From positions 1 to 45,246 of the forward strand of contig CANRGF010000002.1 in assembly GCA_947630075.1 (NCBI GenBank): a DNA stretch of 45,246 bases, in the 5' to 3' direction. Both the position numbers and the translations under genes were made by a program. This document shows, piece by piece, positions 15,265-23,320 of the stretch (positions are counted from its first letter, which is position 1; the number at the start of each line of letters is the position of its first letter). A model generated the notes under the pieces. It ran no database searches and had not been told where the DNA came from. It worked only from the letters and a program-made list of their open reading frames with translations. The stretch comes from an uncultured Clostridia bacterium (GTDB taxonomy: Bacteria; Bacillota; Clostridia; Christensenellales; UBA1242).

Positions 15265-15570
15265 TTAACCTATGCTCAATATTGCGATTTTTGTGTATGG
15301 CTGACGATGACCTTGCTTTTTGCGCTCGTTCTTCTTAGGCTTATATTTGAACACAACAACTTTTTTGTCTAACACATGCTCTAAAACTTTAGCCTTAACC
15401 ACACAATCTTTCACAACCGGGCTGCCCGCTTTGATTTTGCTGCCATCAACAGTCATAAGCACAGGAAAAGTTAATTCTTCGCCAACTTCTGCACTTAATT
15501 TGTCCACCAAAAGCGTGTCGTTCACTGCAACTTTATATTGCTTGCCCGAAATATTTGCGATTGCGTACAT
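15265..15570 (-). CDS. rplU: Ribosomal protein bL21
   Basis: 101 residues beginning MYAIANISGKQYKV and containing the C-terminal KPKKNERKKQGHRQPYT motif of bL21 (50S subunit). First gene of the operon, with AAGGAGG upstream and a structured leader. Confidence 0.97.
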   Translation of the reverse strand: MYAIANISGKQYKVAVNDTLLVDKLSAEVGEELTFPVLMTVDGSKIKAGSPVVKDCVVKAKVLEHVLDKKVVVFKYKPKKNERKKQGHRQPYTKIAILSIG

Positions 15571-15646
15571 ACTAGTTACCTCCTTAAAAGACTCACTTTA
15601 AAGGTATTGCCCAAGCAAATTTCAAACCTCTTCAATGTGGTACTAC
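15571..15646 (-). promoter_or_regulatory. Probable rplU (L21) mRNA leader
   Basis: About 75 bases between the predicted start site and rplU. Bacillota rplU operons have a conserved autoregulatory L21 leader, and parts of this one (CCGCGTAGTACCACATT, GGTTTGAAATTTG, TACCTTTAAAGTGAG) look like that motif. Identity is by recollection of the motif, not by a covariance search. Confidence 0.5.
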
Positions 15647-15652
15647 GCGGTT

Positions 15653-15681
15653 ATTCTAGCATAAAAAAAACCATTTGTCAA
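15653..15681 (-). promoter_or_regulatory. rplU operon promoter
   Basis: Minus strand TTGACA (15681-15676), 17-base spacer, TAGAAT (15658-15653). Confidence 0.8.
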
Positions 15682-15715
15682 CGGGTTTAGAGAAAAACTA
15701 GCATAAATTTATAAA

Positions 15716-16507
15716 TCAACACACCTCTCTAAGCTTAGTTGTGATTGAATAGTTTGACGAAAGGCGGATTAGTTTATCTTCATCTAAAAATGATTTGGAA
15801 AAATTGCAATAAAAAATCGTGTAGTGAGTAAATTTTATTTGCTTTAAGAGTTCGTAAAGCGTGCACTCATCACCCGCTTTAATCAGCACAATTTTGTCAA
15901 ACTTTTTATGTCTGCCATTTTTTAGAAATGAAAAGTTTTGGTTATTCCTTTCCCTACTAGTTATTAGGAAAATAATCATCAAGAGATATAGCCAATTTGC
16001 ACTCTTCAAGCAAGACAAAGCAAACAATATTATTAGGCAGAAGCAAAGGCTCAGCCGCAAAATTAAATCAACTCTTTTATAGGTCTTGTCCGACTTAAAA
16101 ATTGAGCGAAAAATTTTGCCACCGTCAAGCGGAAAAATTGGCAAAAGATTAAAAATGGCAAGGCATAAATTTGAAAAACAAAAAATGTTGATATAGCGAT
16201 AACTAACCGGCACTATGCAATATAAAACCACACAAAGAACGCACAAAATTAGGTTGAATAGCGGGCCAGCGATGTTGATTGCAAAGGCGTCTTTATCTTC
16301 AATTTGGCTATCGAGCGACAGGCTTAGCCCAAACATATCTAATTTCATTTGCTTCAATTTATAGCCTTTATTTGTGGCAACAAAGAGATGTGCAAGTTCG
16401 TGCAGAACAAGTGCTAAAAAATAGTTTAAAAGCAGCAAAAAGTTTTTAAGCAGCAGGCAAATTATAATCAACAAGATAATGCTAGCGCCAACCTTAAATT
16501 TTTTCAT
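15716..16507 (-). CDS. M50 site-2-type metalloprotease, SpoIVFB-like
   Basis: 263 residues, about five or six membrane helices. Zinc motif HELAH at 36-40 and the second motif NLLPIFPLDGGK at about 118-130 define the M50/S2P family. In Bacillus the family member SpoIVFB, encoded next to min and rplU genes as here, cleaves pro-sigma K in sporulation. The C-terminal 60 residues are a soluble, divergent domain rather than a canonical CBS domain. The partner spoIVFA is absent, so a non-sporulation target is possible. No clear ribosome binding site before ATG 16507. Confidence 0.8.
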   Translation of the reverse strand: MKKFKVGASIILLIIICLLLKNFLLLLNYFLALVLHELAHLFVATNKGYKLKQMKLDMFGLSLSLDSQIEDKDAFAINIAGPLFNLILCVLCVVLYCIVPVSYRYINIFCFSNLCLAIFNLLPIFPLDGGKIFRSIFKSDKTYKRVDLILRLSLCFCLIILFALSCLKSANWLYLLMIIFLITSRERNNQNFSFLKNGRHKKFDKIVLIKAGDECTLYELLKQIKFTHYTIFYCNFSKSFLDEDKLIRLSSNYSITTKLREVC

Positions 16508-16575
16508 ATATTAAAATATTAATTTGCACGATGAGATAGAATATCAATCGTGATTTAATTTGCAGATAAATATCT

Positions 16576-16806
16576 TTAATTTGGAATTGTTTTCATAAGT
16601 TTAATGCGGTCGCCTTTGGCTGTTATTTCAATTTGATAGTCCGCTTCAACAAGCGAAATTTCAACTAATATATCATTGAAATCCACTTCAAAATAGTTGT
16701 TTATTAGATAGTAGAAATCAGATTTTATCACATTCTCTAAATATTTTGGATTTGTTTCTTTATTCTTTTGAATGATGTTGCTTAGGCGTTGATTTAAATT
16801 GTTCAT
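16576..16806 (-). CDS. minE: Cell division topological factor MinE
   Basis: 76 residues. The C-terminal part (YLENVIKSDFYYLINNYFEV then an alternating beta segment) matches the MinE dimerisation domain, and the gene follows minD by 37 bases with AAGGAGG. MinE stimulates MinD ATPase to generate the pole-to-pole or static Min pattern that positions the division site. The N-terminal anti-MinCD helix region is short. minC is not adjacent. Confidence 0.75.
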   Translation of the reverse strand: MNNLNQRLSNIIQKNKETNPKYLENVIKSDFYYLINNYFEVDFNDILVEISLVEADYQIEITAKGDRIKLMKTIPN

Positions 16807-16843
16807 AGACCTCCTTAAAACATAATTTTATTCTAGAAAATTA

Positions 16844-17635
16844 TTAAACCTTGCGTTTTAAAAGTTTTTTTATCGAGCCAAAAAATCCGCGATATTTATA
16901 TGTGCAATCAAACAATTTTTTCTCACCCGTGATTATATTGCTCGCCAAAATTTCAAATGCACGATTTAGTGCACACTTATTGTTTGAAATCGAGGCACTC
17001 GTGCTCAACAAAACCTTATCGTCCTCGGGGATAACTCCACCAAATTCGATGCCCAATGTCCTGCCTATATCGTGCACATCAAACATAAGTTTATCTTGAA
17101 TTAAATCTCCACGGGCGCGATTTATCACAAAGCGCTTGCTTAAAATATTATAAGTGGAAAGAATTGCCACAACTTTATCGGCATCTCTTAGGCTAGATAG
17201 GTGTGGAGTGGTAACCACAAGCGCTTCATCTGCAAGGCTCACCGCCCTTCTAAATCCCGCATCAATTCCCGCTGGGCAATCTATAATAATAAAATCGAAT
17301 TTTGGCTCTAACTCATCAATCACTCTTTTTATTTGAGAAATTGTTATGGTTAAATTTTGATTTAATCCCCCGCTCGACAACAAAAACAAAAGTGGGAACA
17401 CATCGTCTTGAACCAACGCTTCTTTAACTCTGCATTTATTTTCAAGAACATCAAGCATTGAATAAACCACTCTATCTTCCATGCTCATCACCACATCGAG
17501 ATTGTTTAACCCTATATCCATGTCAATAAGGCATACTCTATAATTCTTGCTTGCCAAATGCATGCCAAGATTGGCGGTTACTGTGGTTTTGCCCACACCA
17601 CCTTTGCCAGAAGTTACAACAATAATTCGTGCCAT
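16844..17635 (-). CDS. minD: Septum site-determining ATPase MinD
   Basis: 263 residues from ATG 17635, chosen because CTGGAGGGC lies just upstream. Deviant Walker A GKGGVGKTT at 10-18, DIGLNNLDVV switch region, PAGID, and a C-terminal amphipathic membrane-targeting helix (FFGSIKKLLKRKV). MinD dimerises on ATP, binds the membrane and recruits MinE (and normally MinC). Downstream of the mreB-like gene and upstream of minE and the M50 protease, in Bacillus-like order. Confidence 0.95.
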   Translation of the reverse strand: MARIIVVTSGKGGVGKTTVTANLGMHLASKNYRVCLIDMDIGLNNLDVVMSMEDRVVYSMLDVLENKCRVKEALVQDDVFPLLFLLSSGGLNQNLTITISQIKRVIDELEPKFDFIIIDCPAGIDAGFRRAVSLADEALVVTTPHLSSLRDADKVVAILSTYNILSKRFVINRARGDLIQDKLMFDVHDIGRTLGIEFGGVIPEDDKVLLSTSASISNNKCALNRAFEILASNIITGEKKLFDCTYKYRGFFGSIKKLLKRKV

Positions 17636-17813
17636 GAAATTTGCCCTCCAGAAAAAATCTAGCACAATGAATTTAAAATTTTAATAAGAATAAACAACGA
17701 TTTTTAAATTCGTCAAAATTAGTGTTTTTTATAATTTTTGTTTTTATTTTTTTACGGTATCTTTTTTTTGACAAAAAATCACTCAAAAAAAATTTATAAT
17801 AGAAAAAATTAAT

Positions 17814-17845
17814 AGAAAAAAACAAAAAATTGCAAAATTTTGCAA
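17814..17845 (-). terminator. Terminator of the ppx-mreB-like unit
   Basis: Perfect palindrome TTGCAAAATTTTGCAA (17830-17845) followed on the minus strand by T-rich sequence. The rest of 17636-17866 is AT-rich with no gene; a weak TTGACG box (about 17717) may start minD. Confidence 0.55.
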
Positions 17846-17866
17846 CTTTTTTACGCTTTTTAAATT

Positions 17867-18862
17867 TTAGAGCTCTATTTTTAAAAATTCTTTGTCTGTG
17901 TTTAAAAGTTTGCCTGCGCCCAAGATGACACAATCTTTGGTGTCGTCCGGAATGATAATTGGCATATCCAATTTTTTCTTAGCATACTCATAAAGCCCAG
18001 CGATTGAACTTGCCCCACCGACGAACATGACGCCCGTGTTGAACACATCGGCAGAGATTGTTTTATCTAACTGTTTCATGCAATCTTGAATTAGCCCCAA
18101 TATTCTATCATAAACATTTTGAATTGCCACTCTAACTTCGTTTGCAGAGATTTCATGGCGTACAAATTTATCGTGCTCATCTATGCCGATATATTCTGTT
18201 TTATATAAATCTCTATCATAGAGTGAAGCCACTTCATTTTTGATTGCCTCGCTAGATTGGTCAGTAACCGTTAGCAAATGATTGTCTGCAATGAAAGTGG
18301 TGATGCTTTTATCCATATCTTCACCGCCGATGAAGTACATTCTGCCGAAATCAAAATTGCGCTCGGTGAGCACGGAAATGTCGGTCAAATACTTTCCAAT
18401 ATCCACAACCATCAAGTGAGCGTGTGCATCCAATTCAAGATTTGCGCGTGCGCAAACACTATTTTGCACGAATGTAACTTTATTCACCCCGCTTAATTGG
18501 AGCACCTTTTTGATTAATTTCAACTGCTTTTCATTGAGTGCGCATGGCACTGCCACAAGCGCATTTAGGTGTGTGAGCAAAAATCTATCGCGAATTACAT
18601 TCTTAATGATTTTTTCTAGCAAAATGGTTGCCATTTTTTCATTAACGATTTCACTATTTTTTATTGGCTGATAAATATCCACATTGTTCGCCTTGCCCAT
18701 AAAAAGTTTTTCAGCCTCTTTGCCAACCGCCTTCACCTTGCTTTTGCCCTTGCTTTCCACAATGGCAAGATAGGCAGGCTCTTTGGCGATGACGCCATAG
18801 CCCTTCCTGAAAATAATGATTTCGTTGCTACCAAATTTGATAGCCAAATCAACATTAAACAT
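17867..18862 (-). CDS. MreB-like actin-fold protein with eroded nucleotide-binding loops
   Basis: 331 residues. MreB family by overall pattern: N-terminal beta hairpin, VGKEAEKLF, VAVPCALNEKQ, VVDIGKYLTDISVL, GGEDMDKSI, and MFVGGASSIAGL, plus cluster position. However phosphate loop 1 reads DLAIKFGSNE instead of the usual DLGTANT, and loop 2 reads VVDIGKYLTD instead of VVDIGGGTTE. The catalytic EEPxAAA segment is QNSVCARA. It may therefore bind nucleotide poorly and act as a scaffold. Follows the Ppx-like gene by 19 bases. mreC and mreD are missing. Confidence 0.75.
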   Translation of the reverse strand: MFNVDLAIKFGSNEIIIFRKGYGVIAKEPAYLAIVESKGKSKVKAVGKEAEKLFMGKANNVDIYQPIKNSEIVNEKMATILLEKIIKNVIRDRFLLTHLNALVAVPCALNEKQLKLIKKVLQLSGVNKVTFVQNSVCARANLELDAHAHLMVVDIGKYLTDISVLTERNFDFGRMYFIGGEDMDKSITTFIADNHLLTVTDQSSEAIKNEVASLYDRDLYKTEYIGIDEHDKFVRHEISANEVRVAIQNVYDRILGLIQDCMKQLDKTISADVFNTGVMFVGGASSIAGLYEYAKKKLDMPIIIPDDTKDCVILGAGKLLNTDKEFLKIEL

Positions 18863-18881
18863 TTTAACCCCTTTTGTTTAA

Positions 18882-20387
18882 TTATAATATTTGCAAATTT
18901 TTGCCATAAACTTTTTTGAAGTCTGACGCACAAGACATAGCCTGACTTATTTCAAGGCTAGCATCTCGCTCAACCTCAGTTTTTAAAATGACTGTGTCGC
19001 CAAGCACATCGCAAGCAATGTCCTTCACAGAATTTGCGTTTGTGATGTTTAGCATGGTTGCCATTTTGATTATCACTGCAAGTTTTTTGATTGCATCTAT
19101 ATCTTCATCATTCACAAGGTCTTTATATCTTACCCACTCGTTTAGGCTGAAATCGTCTATATTTTGGCTGGCCGCAACAAACGCTGCCAACACAATTTCG
19201 CGATGAGTTGCCCCATATATTCCGCAATTTAGAATGACAGGGAAATTGTTTTTAGTGTAATTTTCATAGCCTATTCGCTTGCCCGCCATGCACAAACTTG
19301 CGGCAATTCTAAGCACTTTAACATAAGGACGAGTTAGTTTATGAAGCACTTTGAGTTGCTTATATAAAATGACGGCAATGGAATAGTTATTATCCGCATT
19401 CACGCTGGTTGGATAAAATTCATTTATTGAACTAAGAGAATAACCCAAAATGTCCAATAACGGCTTTTCACCCGTTTGCCCAAGTAAACTTTTAGCCACC
19501 ACGCCATACATCTCACCATTGGTGGAAACTTTAAAACCGTGGCGGACAAATTCATTATAAGCCACTTTAATAACAGCAAAACCGATAGCAAGCAAATCTG
19601 CACGCATATCAGAAACACCTTTCAATTTTTTTGCCTTGTCTAAATCCAGCCCATGAATGAGGTTATATACATTTTTAAAGCTATCGTCCGTAACTTCATA
19701 ATTATGAGCGAGGTCAAGCGGATAATGAGATGACTTCCTCGAAAGTTTGCCAAGCGCTTCAAACACTTTGCCAACGCCGATAAATTCACTTTCTTCGTCA
19801 ATGTTTTTTATCCAATCTAATTTCTTTATTTCTTTCGTTACAATCTCTTCCACCTTGTCCATACGCTTGCCTATTGGTAGATTTTCCACTTGTGCCAGCA
19901 AAGTTAGTGTGCCAAATGGAAGCGACACGCTTGAACTTATCACTCTCCTATTGAATTTAATAAGTTCGATTGAATAATCTCCCACCTTCATGATTACGCC
20001 ACGCGTCATTGCAAATGAATATAATATTGCGCTGTGAAGGGCGGAAATTTGCTCTTCATTAGTAAGCACTTTGAAATAAAGTGAAACCGTTTTATACACC
20101 TCATCTAAGAAGGCGATTTGATTGCGCGCAGTGGCAATGATTGGGTCGGCATAACAAATGTAGTTATCAATTTTTTGCCCATCCACAATCTTTCTAAAAT
20201 TCTTCAAGATTGAAATTGTTTCTTGAATGCGAGATGGCTTGATATATCCGTCCTTAGAAATATCTCCCGCCAATTTCACCTGCTCCACAATTTGCTCATC
20301 AATGGTGAAGAAGCCGTTTGCTGTGTATTTATAAATTGTTAAAACTATGTTATTAATGTCCAGTTGAAAAACTGCTAATTTATTCAT
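18882..20387 (-). CDS. Ppx/GppA-like phosphatase with HD-like C-terminal domain
   Basis: 501 residues. N-terminal ASKHA fold (about 1-290) followed by an all-helical HD-type region (about 300-490), the size and layout of exopolyphosphatase/pppGpp phosphatase. Key loops are degenerate: DINNIVLTIY in place of DxGSNSxR, and KVGDYSIEL in place of DIGGGSTEL, while SLPFGTLTLL matches SLPLGxxxL. Could be regulatory rather than catalytic. First gene of a two-gene unit with the MreB-like protein, with AAAGGAGA upstream. Confidence 0.7.
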   Translation of the reverse strand: MNKLAVFQLDINNIVLTIYKYTANGFFTIDEQIVEQVKLAGDISKDGYIKPSRIQETISILKNFRKIVDGQKIDNYICYADPIIATARNQIAFLDEVYKTVSLYFKVLTNEEQISALHSAILYSFAMTRGVIMKVGDYSIELIKFNRRVISSSVSLPFGTLTLLAQVENLPIGKRMDKVEEIVTKEIKKLDWIKNIDEESEFIGVGKVFEALGKLSRKSSHYPLDLAHNYEVTDDSFKNVYNLIHGLDLDKAKKLKGVSDMRADLLAIGFAVIKVAYNEFVRHGFKVSTNGEMYGVVAKSLLGQTGEKPLLDILGYSLSSINEFYPTSVNADNNYSIAVILYKQLKVLHKLTRPYVKVLRIAASLCMAGKRIGYENYTKNNFPVILNCGIYGATHREIVLAAFVAASQNIDDFSLNEWVRYKDLVNDEDIDAIKKLAVIIKMATMLNITNANSVKDIACDVLGDTVILKTEVERDASLEISQAMSCASDFKKVYGKNLQIL

Positions 20388-20421
20388 ATTTCTCCTTTAA
20401 CCAACTATCTTGGTTGCCTTA

Positions 20422-20450
20422 GTTTTAGCACGAAAATTTGATATAGTCAA
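20422..20450 (-). promoter_or_regulatory. Promoter of the ppx-mreB-like unit
   Basis: Minus strand TTGACT (20450-20445), 17-base spacer, TAAAAC (20427-20422). Confidence 0.6.
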
Positions 20451-20554
20451 TACCTTTTTTAAAAATTTTTTTAAATTTTTTTTAGAGCTTATTTTGGCTA
20501 TTTTAAGCGGAATTTTATATTAAGTTTAAAATTTGACAAAAAAATTTTCAAAAG

Positions 20555-20589
20555 TTAAAAAAACACATCAAATTTCACATTTTTTGATG
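20555..20589 (-). terminator. Terminator after rluA-like gene
   Basis: CATCAAA (20566-20572) pairs with TTTGATG (20583-20589), followed on the minus strand by seven T. Ends the CBS-methyltransferase-pseudouridine synthase operon. Confidence 0.7.
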
Positions 20590-20609
20590 GTTTTTAATAG
20601 AAAAAATTT

Positions 20610-21302
20610 TTATTTTATTAATTTTTCAATTTCGTTTGCAAAAAGTTTGAAACCCGGAATTTGATCGGGCTCGCTAACAAATCTTAAATTTTGCTTGGTG
20701 GTTGGGTGAGAGAATGTGAGCTCATACGCCCATAAGCACAAATTTCCCTTATGCACTTTATCTCCATATTTGAAGTCCGCATATATCGGGCAATTTAACT
20801 GCTTTGCCATTTGCACGCGAATTTGATGGCTTCTGCCCGTGATTAAATCAACAGATATAAGCGAATATTTGTCATTTGAAGAAATCACTGTGTATTCCAA
20901 TTTTGCCTCTTTGCTGCCCTCTTCCAATTTTGGAGCGATGTAAACAGTGTTGGTTTTTTCATCTTTTTTTAGATAAGTGGTGAGCAAATCGTGTGAAATT
21001 TGCGGTTTTCCATTAACCACACACAAATATTTCTTTTTTAAACCCTTAGACTTCAACTGCTCGCTTAATCGTGCTGCTGCTTTGCTAGTTTTGGCAAACA
21101 CCATCAATCCGCCCGTTGGCCTATCTAACCTGTGCACCAAGCCCAAAAACACTCTGCCCGGCTTTTTATCTCTAACTTTGATGAAATTCTTAATGATGTT
21201 TAGCAAATCTTCATCTTTGCTTTCATCTTCTTGCACTGAAACATTTTGTGGCTTCACAACCACAATTATATGATTATCTTCAAACACTATATTTGGCTTC
21301 AT
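20610..21302 (-). CDS. RluA-family pseudouridine synthase
   Basis: 230 residues from ATG 21302, chosen because GGAG lies upstream within the end of the methyltransferase; a longer in-frame extension overlaps that gene and is unlikely. Catalytic HRLDRPTGG (Asp in LVHRLD), YLCVVNGKP, and GRSHQIRVQMA are the RluA/RluD family motifs. Isomerises uridine to pseudouridine in rRNA or tRNA. No S4 domain at the N-terminus. Co-transcribed with an rRNA methyltransferase, which points to ribosome maturation. Confidence 0.9.
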   Translation of the reverse strand: MKPNIVFEDNHIIVVVKPQNVSVQEDESKDEDLLNIIKNFIKVRDKKPGRVFLGLVHRLDRPTGGLMVFAKTSKAAARLSEQLKSKGLKKKYLCVVNGKPQISHDLLTTYLKKDEKTNTVYIAPKLEEGSKEAKLEYTVISSNDKYSLISVDLITGRSHQIRVQMAKQLNCPIYADFKYGDKVHKGNLCLWAYELTFSHPTTKQNLRFVSEPDQIPGFKLFANEIEKLIK

Positions 21303-21306
21303 AAAA

Positions 21307-22158
21307 TCAATCTCCAAATGTTTTAATTGCCGAGCAGCCACAAGGCAAAACAATTTCCTTTTCTTTCGTTGGGAGAGCAAGTTCATAACTTTCAACCATC
21401 CCGCTTTGCTCTATTGCACAATTTAAGATATTAGACATCACGCTTGGTTGCAAACCCGTTGTGTAACTATTAATCAGCACAAAAAGAGGATTTTTGGACA
21501 AAACTTTTGCACACAGACGCACGAAATTATATATATCTGTTTCAATTTTCCATGTTTCGCCTTTTGGGCCTCTGCCATAAGATGGAGGGTCCATAATTAT
21601 GGCATCGTAAACATTGCCTCTTCTAATTTCACGCTCAATAAACTTTGCACAATCATCTTGAATAAACCTTATTGAATTTACACCATTTAGATTGGCGTTT
21701 ACTTTGGCAATTTCTATCATGCTTTTTGCCGAATCAACATGAGTTACGCTCGCACCCGCTAGAGCGCAAACCACACTAGCCGCGCCTGTGTAGGCAAAAA
21801 GATTTAAAACCTTAATTTCTCGCTTCGAGCTTTTAATGAGATTGGTCATCATATCCCAATTAACAGCCTGCTCTGGAAACAGGCAAATATGCTTAAAACT
21901 CATCGGTTCGATATGAAATTTGATGTTTTTTCGCGAAATTATTATGTTTTTTTTGAAATTTTTGCTAAATTTCCACTCGCCAGACTTATTTTCAGTGCGG
22001 GTGTAACATGCATCCACATCGGAGGATAATTTTTCGTCCGTTTTCCAAATCACTTGTGGGTCGGGGCGCAAAAAAGTGAAACCTCCAATCTTCTCAAGTT
22101 TCTCACCATTGGCGGTTTTCAGCACCTCATAATCTTTCCAACCCGTTGCAATTTTCAT
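21307..22158 (-). CDS. Class I SAM-dependent rRNA methyltransferase (RlmI/RlmK-like)
   Basis: 283 residues. SAM motif I VLNLFAYTGAASVVCALAGA at about 115-134, acidic loop HVDSAKSM, and motif IV MDPPSYGRG at about 189, as in the COG1092 23S rRNA m5C/m7G methyltransferase group. The N-terminal PUA domain of RlmI is absent. Overlaps the CBS gene by one base (TAATG) and is followed by the pseudouridine synthase. Target nucleotide cannot be read from sequence. Confidence 0.85.
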   Translation of the reverse strand: MKIATGWKDYEVLKTANGEKLEKIGGFTFLRPDPQVIWKTDEKLSSDVDACYTRTENKSGEWKFSKNFKKNIIISRKNIKFHIEPMSFKHICLFPEQAVNWDMMTNLIKSSKREIKVLNLFAYTGAASVVCALAGASVTHVDSAKSMIEIAKVNANLNGVNSIRFIQDDCAKFIEREIRRGNVYDAIIMDPPSYGRGPKGETWKIETDIYNFVRLCAKVLSKNPLFVLINSYTTGLQPSVMSNILNCAIEQSGMVESYELALPTKEKEIVLPCGCSAIKTFGD

Positions 22159-22877
22159 TAATACACATCCAAAATTTTCTTCATATCGATTATGTCAGAT
22201 GAAGAAACAATGCCGAGAGGTTTGCCCGTGTCCTTGCCATTTTTTGTGATTAAGATAATGAGCAATTTGCGATTGTTTTCAAAGAAATTCATGGCTTGGT
22301 CGATAGTTAAATCATGGTCTGCAAGCATAAAATAATAATCTTCGCCCATGCCAGCCATAACTTCGCTAACAGTTGTGTTGTCCACATACTCTTGAAGGTT
22401 GACCCCTTCACTAAGTTTTTCGCCCAACACGCTCAATAATTTTCTTGCGTTTAAAATGCCAATTAAATTTTCGCCATTATATGTGGGCAGATTTGAAAAA
22501 CCGCTTCTTGAAATCAACTCCATTGCCTTGCCAATCTTCATGTCATAATTGATGGTGATAACTTCTTTTTTGCCCACCCTATCAAGCGCCTTTGGTGGCT
22601 CAGCAATTATTTCAGCCAACTTCTCAATTTTTTCCACAATGTCATCATGCGGCTCGGCTATGGTGAATTTGTTGTTGCCCTGATGCACAATTGCATTTCT
22701 AAGCCTGCCATAATCTATTAAATCTTCTTCATATTTTCTAACCACAGAATTAAGCACTACACTGCGCCTAATTACATCGCTAAAAGACATGCTACGCTTG
22801 AAATCGTATATTGTGCGCAAACTATAATCTATTGAATTATAAGCATCTATAAACCTATCAGCATTAGATTTTTTCAT
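22158..22877 (-). CDS. CBS-domain protein
   Basis: 239 residues. N-terminal helical region (1-95; LRNAIVHQGN resembles HEPN-like/DUF86 helices) followed by two CBS motifs (about 105-165 and 170-239; KAMELISRSGFSNLPTYNG...LIGILNARKLL and LTIDQAMNFFENNRKLLIIL...GIVSSSDII). CBS pairs bind adenine nucleotides and act as energy sensors. First gene of the operon with rRNA-modifying enzymes, with its own promoter. Confidence 0.8.
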   Translation of the reverse strand: MKKSNADRFIDAYNSIDYSLRTIYDFKRSMSFSDVIRRSVVLNSVVRKYEEDLIDYGRLRNAIVHQGNNKFTIAEPHDDIVEKIEKLAEIIAEPPKALDRVGKKEVITINYDMKIGKAMELISRSGFSNLPTYNGENLIGILNARKLLSVLGEKLSEGVNLQEYVDNTTVSEVMAGMGEDYYFMLADHDLTIDQAMNFFENNRKLLIILITKNGKDTGKPLGIVSSSDIIDMKKILDVY

Positions 22878-22893
22878 AAACTCTCCTATTATT

Positions 22894-22922
22894 ATTATAA
22901 CAATTTTTTATTGATTTTACAA
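22894..22922 (-). promoter_or_regulatory. Promoter of the CBS-methyltransferase-rluA operon
   Basis: Minus strand TTGTAA (22922-22917), 17-base spacer, TATAAT (22899-22894). Confidence 0.7.
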
Positions 22923-22980
22923 ACAAAAACACGCCTAGCATTCAAATTTGGAACAATAATTGAAAAATTTATAAAAATGC

Positions 22981-23009
22981 TTGAATATTCAGCGGTTTTG
23001 TGCTATAAT
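22981..23009 (+). promoter_or_regulatory. SRP RNA promoter
   Basis: TTGAAT (22981-22986), 17-base spacer, TGC-TATAAT extended -10 (TATAAT 23004-23009). Confidence 0.8.
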
Positions 23010-23016
23010 AATAATG

Positions 23017-23286
23017 AGTTGTACTAGGCGGGGAGCTAGCGGTGCCCTGTTGCCCACAATCCGCTATAGTGGGGCTGAATGCGTGCAGCGGGGCAAGATT
23101 AATTGTGTTGAGTAGGCTAAGAGTATGTTGAAATCAAGGTCTTATACAATATTGCCCTACGAATCATGTCAGGGCCGGAAGGCAGCAGCATTAAGAAGGA
23201 TACGATATGTGCTATGAGGTTGCTTTGGTGGAGTGCTTCTAGTTTATGCCAGCAGTTAACTTGTTTCAATGCAAGGCGTGCAACTT
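23017..23286 (+). ncRNA. ffs: Signal recognition particle RNA, large Gram-positive type with Alu domain
   Basis: About 270 bases. The 5' part (TACTAGGCGGGGAGCTAGCG, then GTGCCCTGT and AATCCGCTATAG) matches the Alu domain of Bacillus scRNA, and 23167-23194 has the S-domain hallmark (GTCAGG ... CCGGAA ... GGCAGCAGCATTAAG). The 5' GTTGTAC and 3' GTGCAAC ends pair. It targets nascent membrane and secreted proteins with Ffh. Confidence 0.95.
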
Positions 23287-23296
23287 ACCATAAAAA

Positions 23297-23320
23297 ATGA
23301 GGCGTGAGCCTCTTTTTTTT
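23297..23320. terminator. SRP RNA terminator (bidirectional)
   Basis: GAGGC-GTGA-GCCTC followed by nine T on the plus strand and a T run on the minus strand; it abuts the stop codon of the convergent MFS gene. Confidence 0.8.

Noticed and set aside
17673..17933. Minus-strand reading frame of 86 residues between minD and the MreB-like gene
   Set aside because: Very AT-rich, Lys/Phe-dominated, no ribosome binding site, overlaps the MreB-like gene and contains its terminator.
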